From the NCBI RefSeq assembly GCF_900156575.1, contig NZ_FTNY01000001.1, forward strand, positions 1,116,001 to 1,180,000: a stretch of 64,000 nt of DNA, in the 5' to 3' direction. This DNA is from Chryseobacterium shigense. GTDB taxonomy: Bacteria; Bacteroidota; Bacteroidia; Flavobacteriales; Weeksellaceae. The first letter of the stretch is position 1, and each line of letters starts with the position of its first letter. The notes below the pieces were generated by a model that made no database searches, had not been told where the DNA came from, and worked only from the letters and a program-made list of their open reading frames with translations. The position numbers were made by a program, and so were the translations under genes. This document shows, piece after piece, positions 17,524 through 26,019 of the stretch.

Positions 17524-18687
17524 ATGAATTTAACTACTAAACTGCTTTTGGGATTTGGTTTAAGTGCTGGTTTTTTAGGCTATTCGCAAGATTTAAGTAA
17601 AATAAATCCAGTATTGACCGGAGCTCCGTTTTTAAGAATTGCACCCGATGCAAGAGCTGGAGGTATGGGAGACCAGGGGGTAGTAACCTCTCCGGATGCA
17701 TTTTCACAATTCTGGAATGCGGCTAAATATCCTTTTAGCAGAACAAGTTCTTCCATAGGTCTTAACTATACACCTTATATGGGAAAACTTACCAATGATG
17801 TATTTTTACTATACGGTGCGTTCCATAAATTCTTAGGACAGGAAGAAAGATCTACCATCTCTGCGAGTATCTATTATTTCAACATGGGTGAAGTAGACCT
17901 TACTCAGTTAGTAGGTTCAGAGGTAACATCGATGGGTACATCGAAACCTAATGAATTCTCCATCGACGTTGCGTACGGTCTGAAACTTTCTGATTCTTAC
18001 TCAATGGCCGTTACCGGTAGATTCATTCGTTCTGATTTGGCCGGAGGTTTCAACACAGATACTACTCTTAAAGCTGCGAACTCTTTTGCAGTAGACGTTT
18101 CAGGATACTATACTTCTCCTAGATTTTCAAGTTTCGGAGGGTATGACGGAAAAGTGAACGCTGGTTTCGCAGTTCAGAACCTGGGTCCGAAATTAGACTA
18201 TACAGGAAATGAAGAATCAAGATCTTATCTGCCTACAATGGCAAGATTAGGACTTGGATATGATATGTATTTAGATGATATGAACAAGATCGGACTAAGT
18301 GTAGAAGGTTCAAAAATCTTGGTTCCGGGATCAGAATACGTAGGAATAGATCCTAATACAAGACAGCCTAGATATGAGATTCCTAATGTGGGACCTATCG
18401 CTGGTATTGGAAAATCTTTCAAAAATAAAAACAGTATCATGTACAGTGGTGCTTTAGAATATTCTTATGACAATGCATTTGCAGTAAGAACAGGTTACTT
18501 CCACGAAAGCGAAGAGCAGGGAGCAAGACAGTTCGCTACAGCAGGTATCGGATTGAAATACCGTTCTTTCGGACTTGATATTTCTTACCTGATCAATATG
18601 TCAAAAATCAATACTGCTTTGGATAACACCCTTCGTTTCGGTCTTACCTGGAACATTGGTGAAGAAACATCTAATGTAGATTATTAA
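17524..18687 (+). CDS. porV: Type IX secretion outer membrane protein PorV (LptO)
   Basis: This 387-residue protein has a signal peptide (LLLGFGLSAGFLGYSQD). The family opening reads NPVLTGAPFLRIAPDARAGG and continues SPDAFSQFWNAAKYPFS. Fourteen-strand barrel-like alternation follows to the end (LRFGLTWNIGEE). PorV is a FadL-related barrel that collects cargo from the SprA translocon and delivers it to PorU. The pair porU-porV next to gldJ is the classic flavobacterial arrangement. A hairpin terminator follows 19 bases after the stop. Confidence 0.95.
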   Translation: MNLTTKLLLGFGLSAGFLGYSQDLSKINPVLTGAPFLRIAPDARAGGMGDQGVVTSPDAFSQFWNAAKYPFSRTSSSIGLNYTPYMGKLTNDVFLLYGAFHKFLGQEERSTISASIYYFNMGEVDLTQLVGSEVTSMGTSKPNEFSIDVAYGLKLSDSYSMAVTGRFIRSDLAGGFNTDTTLKAANSFAVDVSGYYTSPRFSSFGGYDGKVNAGFAVQNLGPKLDYTGNEESRSYLPTMARLGLGYDMYLDDMNKIGLSVEGSKILVPGSEYVGIDPNTRQPRYEIPNVGPIAGIGKSFKNKNSIMYSGALEYSYDNAFAVRTGYFHESEEQGARQFATAGIGLKYRSFGLDISYLINMSKINTALDNTLRFGLTWNIGEETSNVDY

Positions 18688-18706
18688 GATATTTATACTC
18701 TGAATC

Positions 18707-18735
18707 AAAAGCCTCATTTTTATGGGGCTTTTTTT
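18707..18735 (+). terminator. Terminator of porU-porV
   Basis: AAAAGCCTCAT, loop TTTT, ATGGGGCTTTT followed by more T: an 11-pair stem with one G-T pair. Confidence 0.8.
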
Positions 18736-18740
18736 GTGAA

Positions 18741-18930
18741 TGGTGACGAGTGAATGGTGAATAAGCTTCGCGGTCAATTGGCTTCGCCGTGAATTTTATA
18801 ACCGCTTGACAAAGATTGACTATTCACCTGCAAAGCAAAATTCACCGTTTATTCTCAACCTAAAACAGGACAACCTTCCTACTCAATTCGTCACAAGACA
18901 ACTCTCCCAATTGACAATTGGCAAATTATT
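18741..18930. repeat. Intergenic patch of GTGAATA/GTCAATTGG inverted words
   Basis: Two nested inverted pairs are visible. GGTGAATA (18756-18763) pairs with TATTCACC (18821-18828), and GTCAATTGG (18773-18781) pairs with CCAATTGAC (18907-18915). The vocabulary (GTGAAT, GTCAAT, GCAAAATT) is the same as in the emrA-emrB gap at 1286-1379, so both belong to one diverged repeat family. No ORF is present. Confidence 0.6.
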
Positions 18931-18996
18931 ACGGAAATATAATATTTAAGTTTGCAAAAGTCTTGTTTTTATAAGGCTTTTCTTGTTTTCAATAAT

Positions 18997-19004
18997 TAAT
19001 TTTG
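18997..19004 (+). promoter_or_regulatory. -7 box just before the FUSC gene
   Basis: TAATTTTG matches TANNTTTG and ends five bases before the ATG at 19010. This both rejects the upstream in-frame start at 18983 and suggests a leaderless message. Confidence 0.55.
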
Positions 19005-19009
19005 TAGTT

Positions 19010-21274
19010 ATGAACTATTCAGCAGAACTCAAAAAATTTGTGACCAGTCAGTATGTATATTCTGCCATCAGAATTACGCTGGCCACTGTTCTGCCCTGCT
19101 TAGTCCTTGCCCACTTTGGAATCCTGAAAGAATACTTTCTCTTTCCTCTCGGAACCAGCTTTGTAGCCTTATGTGACCAGCCCGGACCTTTTATCAGAAG
19201 GAGAAATGCACTGACCTTTGCTATTTTTTGCTTTGTCTTCGTAGCGTTGATTGCCAGCCTTGTGATGAATTTTAAAATTCTGGTCCTGCTCGAGATCATT
19301 GCTTTCGGAATGTTTTTCTCCCTGATCGGAGTGTACGGACAGAGACTTGCTGCCGTGGGCTCATTATCTCTTGTTGTATTGGCCATCTTTATCGATGGGC
19401 ATCTTACGGGAGGGAACATCCTTAAAAGTTTGCTGATCTTTGCATCCGGATGCATCTGGTTCCTGCTGATATTCCTTGTGGTTACGACCATCCAGCCTTA
19501 TAAACTGGCGGGACAGATGATTGGCGAAAATTATCTCCAGCTCGCAGAATTCTTAAAAATAAAAGCGAATTATTACCAGAAAAACCCAGACTTTGACAGG
19601 CTGACGATCCAGGTGATAGCCAAACAGGTCGGAATCAAAAACCTTCAGGAAGAAACCCGCGAAACCGTTTTCAAGACGAGGACCATCGTTAATGAATCTA
19701 CCACAACCAGCCGGCTGCTCATGTTGATGTTCCTGAATTCGATGGACCTTCATGAAAAGCTGATGACCTCTGAAAGCGACTATCAGAAATTGCAACAGAG
19801 TTTTGAAGACAGCATGATCCTGGTTAATATCCATGATTACCTCAATCTCCTTGCGGAAGAAATTACCAATATCGGAATCTCGCTTCAGATTGGAACGAGA
19901 GCCAAACCTCTATTTGATCTGGAGCTTGAACTGAAAAATCTGAATTCTCATTATTTCGAACTCCGCAATAAACAGATGAATCCGGATAATCTTGAAAATT
20001 TCATGGTTCTTCGTCAGATTTTAATGCGTATCAATGAGATCACAAAGGAGATTAATGAGATCTATAAAGTATTTTCCCAAAACGTAAAACTGGCGAAAAG
20101 TCTTTCTACAGGCCTGGATTTAAAAAAATTCATGCCTAATGAAGAGAAGCTTAACATCAAAGTTTTAAAGAACAACATTTCACTTTCATCATCTCAATTC
20201 AGACATGCCATTAGAATCACGACGGCCTTACTGGTGGGATATATCTTTTCCATGTTTGATCTTCTGGGCCTTGGTCATACCTACTGGATTCTGATCACCA
20301 TTACGGCGATATTGAAACCGGCCTACTCTATTACCAAAAAGAGAAACCTTCTCCGTTTATACGGAACCATTGCAGGAGCAGTTATAGCCTACACTATTCT
20401 GCATTTTATCCATATCAATGCCATATTGTTTACCATTCTTCTCTTGAGCATGATCATGTGCTTCAGTTTTCTAAAAGGGCGCTACTTTTGGGCTGTTCTT
20501 TTTATGACGATTTATGTATTTCTGAGTTTTAATTTTTTAAATCCCGGAAATGTAGATGTGATTTTCAAAGACAGAATCCTCGATACATTGATTGCCGGAG
20601 TGATTGCCTCTACCGTCTCTTATCTTGTGCTGCCTGTATGGGAGCATACTCAAAATCTGGATCTGATGCAAAAGTCTGCGGCAGACAACCTCATCTATTT
20701 TGAGAGTGTCATTTCAAAATTCCTGGAAGGCGACTTTGACATTGAAGACTATAAAATGAAACGGAAAAATGCGATTATTTCGCTGGCTAACCTTTCGGAT
20801 AATTTCCAAAGAATGATCTCCGAACCCAAAAATCAGCAGAAAAAACTGGAGGTGGTTCATCAGTTTGTGGCGACTTCACACCTGATCACTGCCTATACCG
20901 CTTCTCTTTCCCAATACTCCAAAAACGACGAAAAGTATCCTGAAATAGATGCTGAAAGCTGGAGCAGAAAAATCGGAGCAGAAATGCAGCAAACCTCTGT
21001 CCTGTTACACGGAGACGAGATCAATGAGGCTTTAAAAATGGAAAGCCGTCTGGAACCTGAAGATTCTTCCATAGAGGATATGCTTCTGAAAAGAAAGAAC
21101 GAGATCGGGGAAAGTGATCTTGTCGACCGGAGAGATCCAGATAAAATTTCATATTTAACGGAACTTAAAAATATCCATGATATTCTGGAGCTGATCTATG
21201 ATGTGGCCAAAGAACAGAAAAAAGTGATAGAAAAATACAGAAGTGAAGAGCATCCTATTCCTCCACAATCGTAA
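19010..21274 (+). CDS. FUSC/YccS-type inner membrane protein
   Basis: The start is set at 19010 (MNYSAELKKFVTSQ, 754 residues) because the promoter box lies between this ATG and the upstream one at 18983. There are two hydrophobic blocks, about residues 20-165 and 400-550, each with several helices (TLATVLPCLVLAHFGIL, LLVVLAIF-like stretches; ALLVGYIFSMFDLLGLGHTY, LAGVIASTVSYLVLPVW). They are separated and followed by long charged cytoplasmic segments. The repeated FxHAIRIT / YSAIRIT motif ahead of each block is typical of the YccS/YhfK/FUSC family, thought to be efflux-related. Function in this organism is unknown. The last 20 bases overlap the convergent phosphopantetheinyl transferase gene. 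Confidence 0.85.
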   Translation: MNYSAELKKFVTSQYVYSAIRITLATVLPCLVLAHFGILKEYFLFPLGTSFVALCDQPGPFIRRRNALTFAIFCFVFVALIASLVMNFKILVLLEIIAFGMFFSLIGVYGQRLAAVGSLSLVVLAIFIDGHLTGGNILKSLLIFASGCIWFLLIFLVVTTIQPYKLAGQMIGENYLQLAEFLKIKANYYQKNPDFDRLTIQVIAKQVGIKNLQEETRETVFKTRTIVNESTTTSRLLMLMFLNSMDLHEKLMTSESDYQKLQQSFEDSMILVNIHDYLNLLAEEITNIGISLQIGTRAKPLFDLELELKNLNSHYFELRNKQMNPDNLENFMVLRQILMRINEITKEINEIYKVFSQNVKLAKSLSTGLDLKKFMPNEEKLNIKVLKNNISLSSSQFRHAIRITTALLVGYIFSMFDLLGLGHTYWILITITAILKPAYSITKKRNLLRLYGTIAGAVIAYTILHFIHINAILFTILLLSMIMCFSFLKGRYFWAVLFMTIYVFLSFNFLNPGNVDVIFKDRILDTLIAGVIASTVSYLVLPVWEHTQNLDLMQKSAADNLIYFESVISKFLEGDFDIEDYKMKRKNAIISLANLSDNFQRMISEPKNQQKKLEVVHQFVATSHLITAYTASLSQYSKNDEKYPEIDAESWSRKIGAEMQQTSVLLHGDEINEALKMESRLEPEDSSIEDMLLKRKNEIGESDLVDRRDPDKISYLTELKNIHDILELIYDVAKEQKKVIEKYRSEEHPIPPQS

Positions 21275-21869
21275 AGCAATATTCATCGAAAAATTCTACT
21301 CTCGCCTTGAACTCGTCTGAAAACTGTTCATCATAAACCCTGCAGCTTATCTTATGAAGATGTTTAAGCTCAAAGGGCTTCACTTCATAATTTTTTTTCA
21401 GAGACCAGTATTTTGAATGATGAATTTTGTACATGCTTTCCTTTACACTCCAAATAATAGTATAGAAAGCAGCCGCGTTATCTTCAGGAATGAATCCTCT
21501 TTCATTTTCGTAGGTAAATTTATCGATCACCCTTAAAATTTTGGGATTGAATTTCTCAATATCGATTCCTATTTTGTTTTTAGAGACGGCTATGGCGGCA
21601 AAAGGAAATGAATGGGTAATAGAGATTTCTGCATCTTTAGGAGACAGAAAAGGTTCTCTTTCTTTATATAGAATTTTAGAATGAGGTTTCAGAGTCTTTA
21701 GAAGCTTACGGACCATCAATACTTCCTGAAGTTTTTTGGGATGATAGTCTTTTACTTTTTCGGCATTTTCAGGTTCCAGAAGTTCGTTGATATCCAGTTC
21801 TTCGCTTTCATCATATTTCCATACAAGGATGGTGGCATGGTCATCTGAAAAATCTCGGTAAAGGGGCAT
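21255..21869 (-). CDS. 4'-phosphopantetheinyl transferase superfamily protein
   Basis: This 204-residue protein shows the two superfamily motifs: IGIDIEKFNPKI near residue 95 (the Mg-binding GxD) and WSVKESMYKIHH near residue 135 (the WxxKE...K motif). The SITHSFPFAAIAVSKNK segment before them matches the Sfp-type entry. These enzymes move phosphopantetheine from CoA to a Ser of acyl- or peptidyl-carrier proteins. Size sits between AcpS (about 120) and full Sfp (about 230), so it is closer to the Sfp/HetI group. No synthase cluster is in the window, so the carrier target is unknown, perhaps fatty acid or flexirubin ACP. Confidence 0.88.
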   Translation of the reverse strand: MPLYRDFSDDHATILVWKYDESEELDINELLEPENAEKVKDYHPKKLQEVLMVRKLLKTLKPHSKILYKEREPFLSPKDAEISITHSFPFAAIAVSKNKIGIDIEKFNPKILRVIDKFTYENERGFIPEDNAAAFYTIIWSVKESMYKIHHSKYWSLKKNYEVKPFELKHLHKISCRVYDEQFSDEFKARVEFFDEYCFTIVEE

Positions 21870-22057
21870 TGTTTTTTTATTCGATAAAAGTAGTAAAAAG
21901 ATGTGGAAGTTGGAAGCGAGAAGATGGAAGTTACTGTCCGTTCATAAAAAAGCTTTTAATTTATGATTAAAAAGAAGCTTAGGTGAAAAAATACTATTTT
22001 CTTTACCTCAACCCTGTCAACATTTATCTCCCGCTCCACTTTTCTGTCCAACGTGAT

Positions 22058-22588
22058 CTATTTCGGCTGATGATTCACATCATTTCTATGCTCAAGAATA
22101 TCAAGATTTTGATCAACAAAATAAGCACTTCCAAATCCGTTCACATAAGAACCTTTTACAGGTTGTAAAGCAATAAGGATGAAATCCTGCATTTCAGCGA
22201 TGACATCCACTACTTTTCCATGGTTTTCTTTTAGCTTGGTAATGACGGTATTCCAGATTTCGGAATCTCTTTCAACCTGAGAAGCTGCTGCCTCAATGGT
22301 TAAACGTTCACGGGCGTAGATCTGTTTTGTAGCAGATTCATCCTCAATGAACATCACAGACGTTTTTCTTCCGTCGGCAAGGTTCTTTGTATGTTTTGCC
22401 ATAAAAGAGACCAATATATATAAGGTAGTATTCACCTGTACAAAAGGAGCATAACTTGAGTTGGGAATTCCCTCTGCATCTACAGTAGCCAAAATCACAC
22501 TTTTGGTGCGGTCTATCAGTTCTTTTACTTTTGGGGCAACAGGTTTTGCTTTTCTGCCGGCCTCATCCTGAGCATTGGTATGATTCAT
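22058..22588 (-). CDS. HugZ/HutZ-like protein of the pyridoxamine 5'-phosphate oxidase family
   Basis: This 176-residue protein has a split-barrel flavin-reductase-like opening (KELIDRTKSVILATVDAEGI, PNSSYAPFVQV), then YILVSFMAKHTKNLADGRKTSVMFIEDES. Near the end comes VKGSYVNGFGSAYFVD, the GGFG-like motif of HugZ/HutZ heme-degrading proteins. HugZ/HutZ open heme to release iron, while other family members bind FMN or are general stress proteins. No heme transport gene is adjacent, so the heme role is a family inference. It is divergent from ahcY and has a clear -7 box upstream. Confidence 0.78.
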   Translation of the reverse strand: MNHTNAQDEAGRKAKPVAPKVKELIDRTKSVILATVDAEGIPNSSYAPFVQVNTTLYILVSFMAKHTKNLADGRKTSVMFIEDESATKQIYARERLTIEAAASQVERDSEIWNTVITKLKENHGKVVDVIAEMQDFILIALQPVKGSYVNGFGSAYFVDQNLDILEHRNDVNHQPK

Positions 22589-22609
22589 AGTGTAAAAATT
22601 TTATCTTAA

Positions 22610-22617
22610 CAAAAGTA
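22610..22617 (-). promoter_or_regulatory. -7 box of the HugZ-like gene
   Basis: TACTTTTG on minus matches TANNTTTG and lies 21 bases upstream of the ATG. No -33 TTTG is obvious. Confidence 0.5.
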
Positions 22618-22708
22618 GTTATTTAGATTAAGACTAAATAATTTTAAGTAATGTATAATCTCATAAAACTGACCGGATCTGCCGTTTTTTTATCTAAATT
22701 ATTAATTG

Positions 22709-22716
22709 TAATTTTG
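22709..22716 (+). promoter_or_regulatory. -7 box of ahcY
   Basis: TAATTTTG matches TANNTTTG, 39 bases before the ATG. The -33 region is a T run (TTTTTT) rather than TTTG. No S-adenosylhomocysteine riboswitch structure is apparent in the short leader. Confidence 0.5.
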
Positions 22717-22755
22717 CATTTCGTTATCAACTGAATTTAAACTTATTCATTACAT

Positions 22756-24069
22756 ATGAGTACTACAACACAATACGTTCCTTACAAAGTGAAGGACATC
22801 TCCCTAGCAGAATGGGGAAGAAAAGAAATTACCCTTGCTGAAGCAGAAATGCCAGGTTTGATGTCTATCCGTGAAGAATACGGACCATCTCAGCCATTGA
22901 AAGGGGCAAGAATCGCCGGATGTCTTCACATGACCATCCAAACGGCTGTGCTTATCGAGACATTGGTGGCTTTAGGAGCTGAAGTTACCTGGTCTTCTTG
23001 TAATATTTTCTCTACACAGGATCATGCTGCTGCTGCTATTGCTGCTGCAGGAATTCCGGTTTACGCCTGGAAAGGCCTGAACGAAGAAGATTTTGACTGG
23101 TGTATTGAGCAGACTTTATTCTTCGGTGAAGACAGAAAACCATTAAACATGATTTTGGATGATGGTGGAGATTTAACGAACATGGTTTTCGATAAATATC
23201 CTGAATTCACAAAAGATATCAAAGGTCTTTCTGAAGAAACCACGACAGGAGTACACAGACTGTACGAAAGAATGAAAAACGGAACTTTAGTAATGCCTGC
23301 TATCAATGTCAATGATTCAGTGACTAAATCTAAATTCGACAACAAATATGGATGTAAAGAATCTGCAGTAGATGCTGTAAGAAGAGCGACAGATGTTATG
23401 TTGGCTGGAAAAAGAGTGGTCGTTTGCGGATACGGAGACGTAGGTAAAGGTACTGCAGCTTCTTTCAGAGGAGCGGGTTCTATCGTTACCGTTACTGAGA
23501 TTGATCCGATCTGTGCGCTTCAGGCTGCAATGGACGGTTACGAAGTAAAAAGATTGGATACTGTGGTAGACAACGCAGATATCGTAATCACGACTACCGG
23601 TAACTTCAATATTGTAAGAGGAGAGCATTTCCTTAAAATGAAAGATAAAGCCATCGTTTGTAACATCGGTCACTTCGATAATGAAATCGATATGGCTTGG
23701 TTAAACAAAAACTACGGTCAGACGAAATCTGAAGTGAAGCCTCAAGTAGATATCTATACCATAGAAGGTAAAGAAGTAATCATCCTTGCTGAAGGTAGAC
23801 TTGTTAACCTGGGTTGTGCAACAGGACACCCAAGTTTTGTAATGTCTAACTCTTTCTCTAACCAAACTTTGGCTCAGATCGAATTGTGGAACAACTCTGC
23901 AGCGTACGGAAACGAAGTGTATATGCTTCCAAAGCATTTAGATGAAAAAGTAGCTGCTTTACACCTTAAAAAATTAAGCGTTGAACTGGAAACTCTTTCT
24001 CCGGAACAAGCTGAATATATTGGTGTAGACGCAAAAGGACCATTCAAGCCTGAGTACTACAGATACTAA
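22756..24069 (+). CDS. ahcY: Adenosylhomocysteinase
   Basis: This 437-residue protein is highly conserved end to end. It shows [20 protein letters not shown], the substrate segment [15 protein letters not shown], the NAD-binding loop [14 protein letters not shown] at about residues 222-235, and the C-terminal PFKPEYYRY that reaches into the neighbouring subunit. The enzyme splits S-adenosylhomocysteine into adenosine and homocysteine, removing the inhibitor of methyltransferases. It stands alone: divergent from the HugZ-like gene and closed by a strong terminator. Confidence 0.97.
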   Translation: MSTTTQYVPYKVKDISLAEWGRKEITLAEAEMPGLMSIREEYGPSQPLKGARIAGCLHMTIQTAVLIETLVALGAEVTWSSCNIFSTQDHAAAAIAAAGIPVYAWKGLNEEDFDWCIEQTLFFGEDRKPLNMILDDGGDLTNMVFDKYPEFTKDIKGLSEETTTGVHRLYERMKNGTLVMPAINVNDSVTKSKFDNKYGCKESAVDAVRRATDVMLAGKRVVVCGYGDVGKGTAASFRGAGSIVTVTEIDPICALQAAMDGYEVKRLDTVVDNADIVITTTGNFNIVRGEHFLKMKDKAIVCNIGHFDNEIDMAWLNKNYGQTKSEVKPQVDIYTIEGKEVIILAEGRLVNLGCATGHPSFVMSNSFSNQTLAQIELWNNSAAYGNEVYMLPKHLDEKVAALHLKKLSVELETLSPEQAEYIGVDAKGPFKPEYYRY

Positions 24070-24090
24070 GATTTATTTCAATCTATATAC

Positions 24091-24124
24091 AATCCCATTA
24101 TGTTGAATAATGGGATTTTTTTTG
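24091..24124 (+). terminator. Terminator of ahcY
   Basis: A perfect 11-pair stem (AATCCCATTAT, loop GTTGA, ATAATGGGATT) runs into a T tract, 21 bases after the stop. Confidence 0.9.
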
Positions 24125-24178
24125 TTCCAATATTTCTACACTCAATAAGTCATTCTTACTTTTGAAGATCAAAGAATA

Positions 24179-24304
24179 ATGATTAAAAAGTATTTCCTTG
24201 TGGGTTTGATGGGCTCAGCTCCCATTTTTACAAGCTATAGCAGTGGTGACGATAGCCTGGTTAAAGTAGCACCCCCGCTGAATCTACCGCATGCTGTGGA
24301 TTAA
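24179..24304 (+). pseudogene. Small ORF resembling a lipoprotein N-terminus without the lipobox Cys
   Basis: ATG at 24179 encodes 41 residues: MIKKYFLVGLMGSAPIFTS, then YSSGDDSLVKVAPPLNLPHA and VD-stop. The layout is that of a Chryseobacterium lipoprotein (charged start, hydrophobic core, FTS-C-SSDDD tether), but the expected Cys is Tyr. A -7 box (TACTTTTG, 24157-24164) lies 14 bases upstream. The protein stops where a mature domain would begin. A second frame stays open after the stop to about 24405 and could be a remnant. I read it as the decayed 5' end of a lipoprotein gene; a real 41-residue secreted peptide is possible. Confidence 0.4.
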
Positions 24305-24432
24305 CCATTGCTATCGGGGCTAGTGAATTCTCCCTTACCCTTTTCTCCGTATTTTACCCATATTTTTCTACTATGACCACTAAGTCTGGAAAAAATGAAT
24401 ATATTTAGCCCCTCAAATAAAACATATAATTA

Positions 24433-24825
24433 ATGAAAAAGCAAAGAGTATCGAATGCATTCGTAGCCGCGTCTTGGGTAGCATTGGGAGCAGGAATGAT
24501 AGGCTTCATCGTAGGTCTCGCAAGGGCTGAAATGCTGTTGAACGAAAAAGGATATTACTTTACCATCCTTCTTTATGGCCTTTTTGCCGTAGTTTCTCTG
24601 CAAAAAGCTGTCCGTGACCGTTTGGAAAATATTCCGGTAACGGATATTTATTATGGGATCTGCTGGTTTGCCACGCTTTCTTCCATTGTTCTTCTGGCTA
24701 TCGGACTATGGAATGCCACCATCCTTCCAAGTGAAAAAGGATTTTATGCATTTGCCTTTCTTCTCGCCCTTTTCGGAGCGATCTCCGTTCAGAAAAATAC
24801 ACGGGACAATATGGCCCAGGAATAA
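24433..24825 (+). CDS. yiaA: YiaA/YiaB-family inner membrane protein
   Basis: This 130-residue protein consists of two YiaAB two-helix repeats. Repeat 1 runs about residues 8-60 (SWVALGAGMIGFIVGLARAE, GYYFTILLYGLFAVVSLQKA VRD) and repeat 2 about 72-127 (CWFATLSSIVLLAIGLWNA, GFYAFAFLLALFGAISVQKN TRD). The internal duplication, each ending Q-K-x-x-R-D, is clear. The family is widespread and of unknown function; the symbol reflects E. coli homologues. It has its own terminator and no close partners. Confidence 0.9.
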   Translation: MKKQRVSNAFVAASWVALGAGMIGFIVGLARAEMLLNEKGYYFTILLYGLFAVVSLQKAVRDRLENIPVTDIYYGICWFATLSSIVLLAIGLWNATILPSEKGFYAFAFLLALFGAISVQKNTRDNMAQE

Positions 24826-24831
24826 AACAAC

Positions 24832-24857
24832 AACGCTTCACTATTGGAGCGTTTTTT
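24832..24857 (+). terminator. Terminator of yiaA
   Basis: AACGCTTCA, loop CTAT, TGGAGCGTT with one G-T pair, then TTTT, 6 bases after the stop. Confidence 0.8.
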
Positions 24858-24868
24858 ATTATAAAATA

Positions 24869-24888
24869 CCCCGTTACGGGTAACGGGG
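24869..24888 (-). terminator. Terminator of purE
   Basis: CCCCGTTAC / GTAACGGGG is a perfect 9-base inverted repeat around GG, 18 bases past the purE stop on the minus strand and followed there by TATTTTAT. Confidence 0.7.
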
Positions 24889-24905
24889 CAATGTATGATT
24901 GATTT

Positions 24906-25409
24906 TTACTGATCGTATCGATTGGGATGTTGAGCTTTAATATCATCCACTGTTCCCAGGACTTTATCTTTCAAAGCATCCTGATATATCTGAAGGTCCT
25001 CAGCAATCTTCTGATCTCCGGTTCCCAAAATTTTAGCGGCCAGAATTCCTGCATTCAAAGCTCCGTTTAAAGCTACCGTTGCCACCGGAATTCCCCCCGG
25101 CATCTGAAGGATAGACAATACAGAATCCCAACCGTCAATAGAATTGCTTGACAAAATAGGAACCCCGATAACAGGCAACGTGGTACAGCTGGCTACCATT
25201 CCCGGAAGGTGTGCAGCACCACCAGCACCGGCGATGATCACTTTAAGGCCTCTTTCCTTTGCTGTTTTAGCATAATCGAACATTCTTTCCGGTGTTCTGT
25301 GCGCCGAAACTACTGTCAGTTCGTATGGAATATCGAGGCTTTTCAAAAAATTCGCAGCCTGTTCCATGATCGGCAGATCGCTCTGGCTGCCCATAATAAT
25401 TCCTACCAT
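24906..25409 (-). CDS. purE: N5-carboxyaminoimidazole ribonucleotide mutase
   Basis: I choose the ATG at 25409 (167 residues, MVGIIMGSQSDLPIMEQ) over an in-frame TTG two codons earlier. Signatures are GSQSDLPIM, VVSAHRTPERM, IIAGAGGAAHLPGM and ALNGALNAGILAAKIL, all of PurE class I. It moves the carboxyl group of N5-CAIR to make CAIR in purine synthesis, using the product of PurK. purK is usually adjacent, but here it lies on the same strand at 35616-36728, with 10.2 kb of other genes between (see findings). Confidence 0.96.
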   Translation of the reverse strand: MVGIIMGSQSDLPIMEQAANFLKSLDIPYELTVVSAHRTPERMFDYAKTAKERGLKVIIAGAGGAAHLPGMVASCTTLPVIGVPILSSNSIDGWDSVLSILQMPGGIPVATVALNGALNAGILAAKILGTGDQKIAEDLQIYQDALKDKVLGTVDDIKAQHPNRYDQ

Positions 25410-25430
25410 CTTCAATTTTTATTAGATCTT

Positions 25431-25438
25431 CAAAGATA
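25431..25438 (-). promoter_or_regulatory. -7 box of purE
   Basis: TATCTTTG on minus matches TANNTTTG, 21 bases before the ATG at 25409. I see no purine-riboswitch-like structure in so short a leader. Confidence 0.5.
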
Positions 25439-26019
25439 AAGAATAAAAGTCTTTTTTTAAAATGACTGCTCAATTGATTCCTGAATATAGAAAACGTCAT
25501 TCCTTCTTTGTTTTTTGAAAACCGTTTCATATGGCTTTTATCTTTACTCCCCGAATCCGCTAACCTTATTCCTTATTATAGATAGTTTTCAATAAGACCT
25601 ATCTTATATTGTCTGCAGATTATTTAAAGTTTCTCTTGTATTATTTTAAAATAACAGCGAACAATATTTTAAAAATCCCAAATGTATGACTGATATTTTT
25701 ACCCGCCAGTATTTTAAAATCATCAAAATTTCTTCATCAGATAAAACATTTTCAATAATCTGTTCACGATTGCTAAATCTTAATCCAAAGAGCGTAAGGC
25801 TTTTCGTTTTATTTTCAAAAAACAACTCACATAACTGTCTAATTATCAAATTATTGAAAAACAATAAATAATGTTAGTAATATGATTTATTGTTTTATCC
25901 TTTTTCAGTTATTTCTTTAATAAACCCAATAATTTTACACTGTTCATTAAAGTTATCTGATTTATTAATGATAATCTATTAGATCCTATTGAAAGTAATA
26001 ATATAAAAATACATGAATT
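25439..26019. other. 580-base AT-rich gap with no supported gene
   Basis: Two overlapping open frames of 60-72 codons on opposite strands (about 25646-25871) show no family motif, start-site signal or codon pattern that would favour either. The right end (25950-26019) should hold the promoter of the secreted protein at 26020. An inverted TTATC/GATAA pair near 25952-25975 is visible, but there is no TANNTTTG box. Confidence 0.4.

Noticed and set aside
18983..19009. Upstream in-frame start of the FUSC gene
   Set aside because: The -7 box lies downstream of it and the extra residues MFSIINFVV have no family support.
22617..22756. S-adenosylhomocysteine riboswitch before ahcY
   Set aside because: The leader after the -7 box is only about 35 bases and lacks the paired elements of an SAH aptamer.
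25646..25871. Overlapping open frames of 72 and 61 codons on opposite strands
   Set aside because: Neither has a promoter box, a recognised domain or a better start than the other; AT-rich DNA gives such frames by chance.
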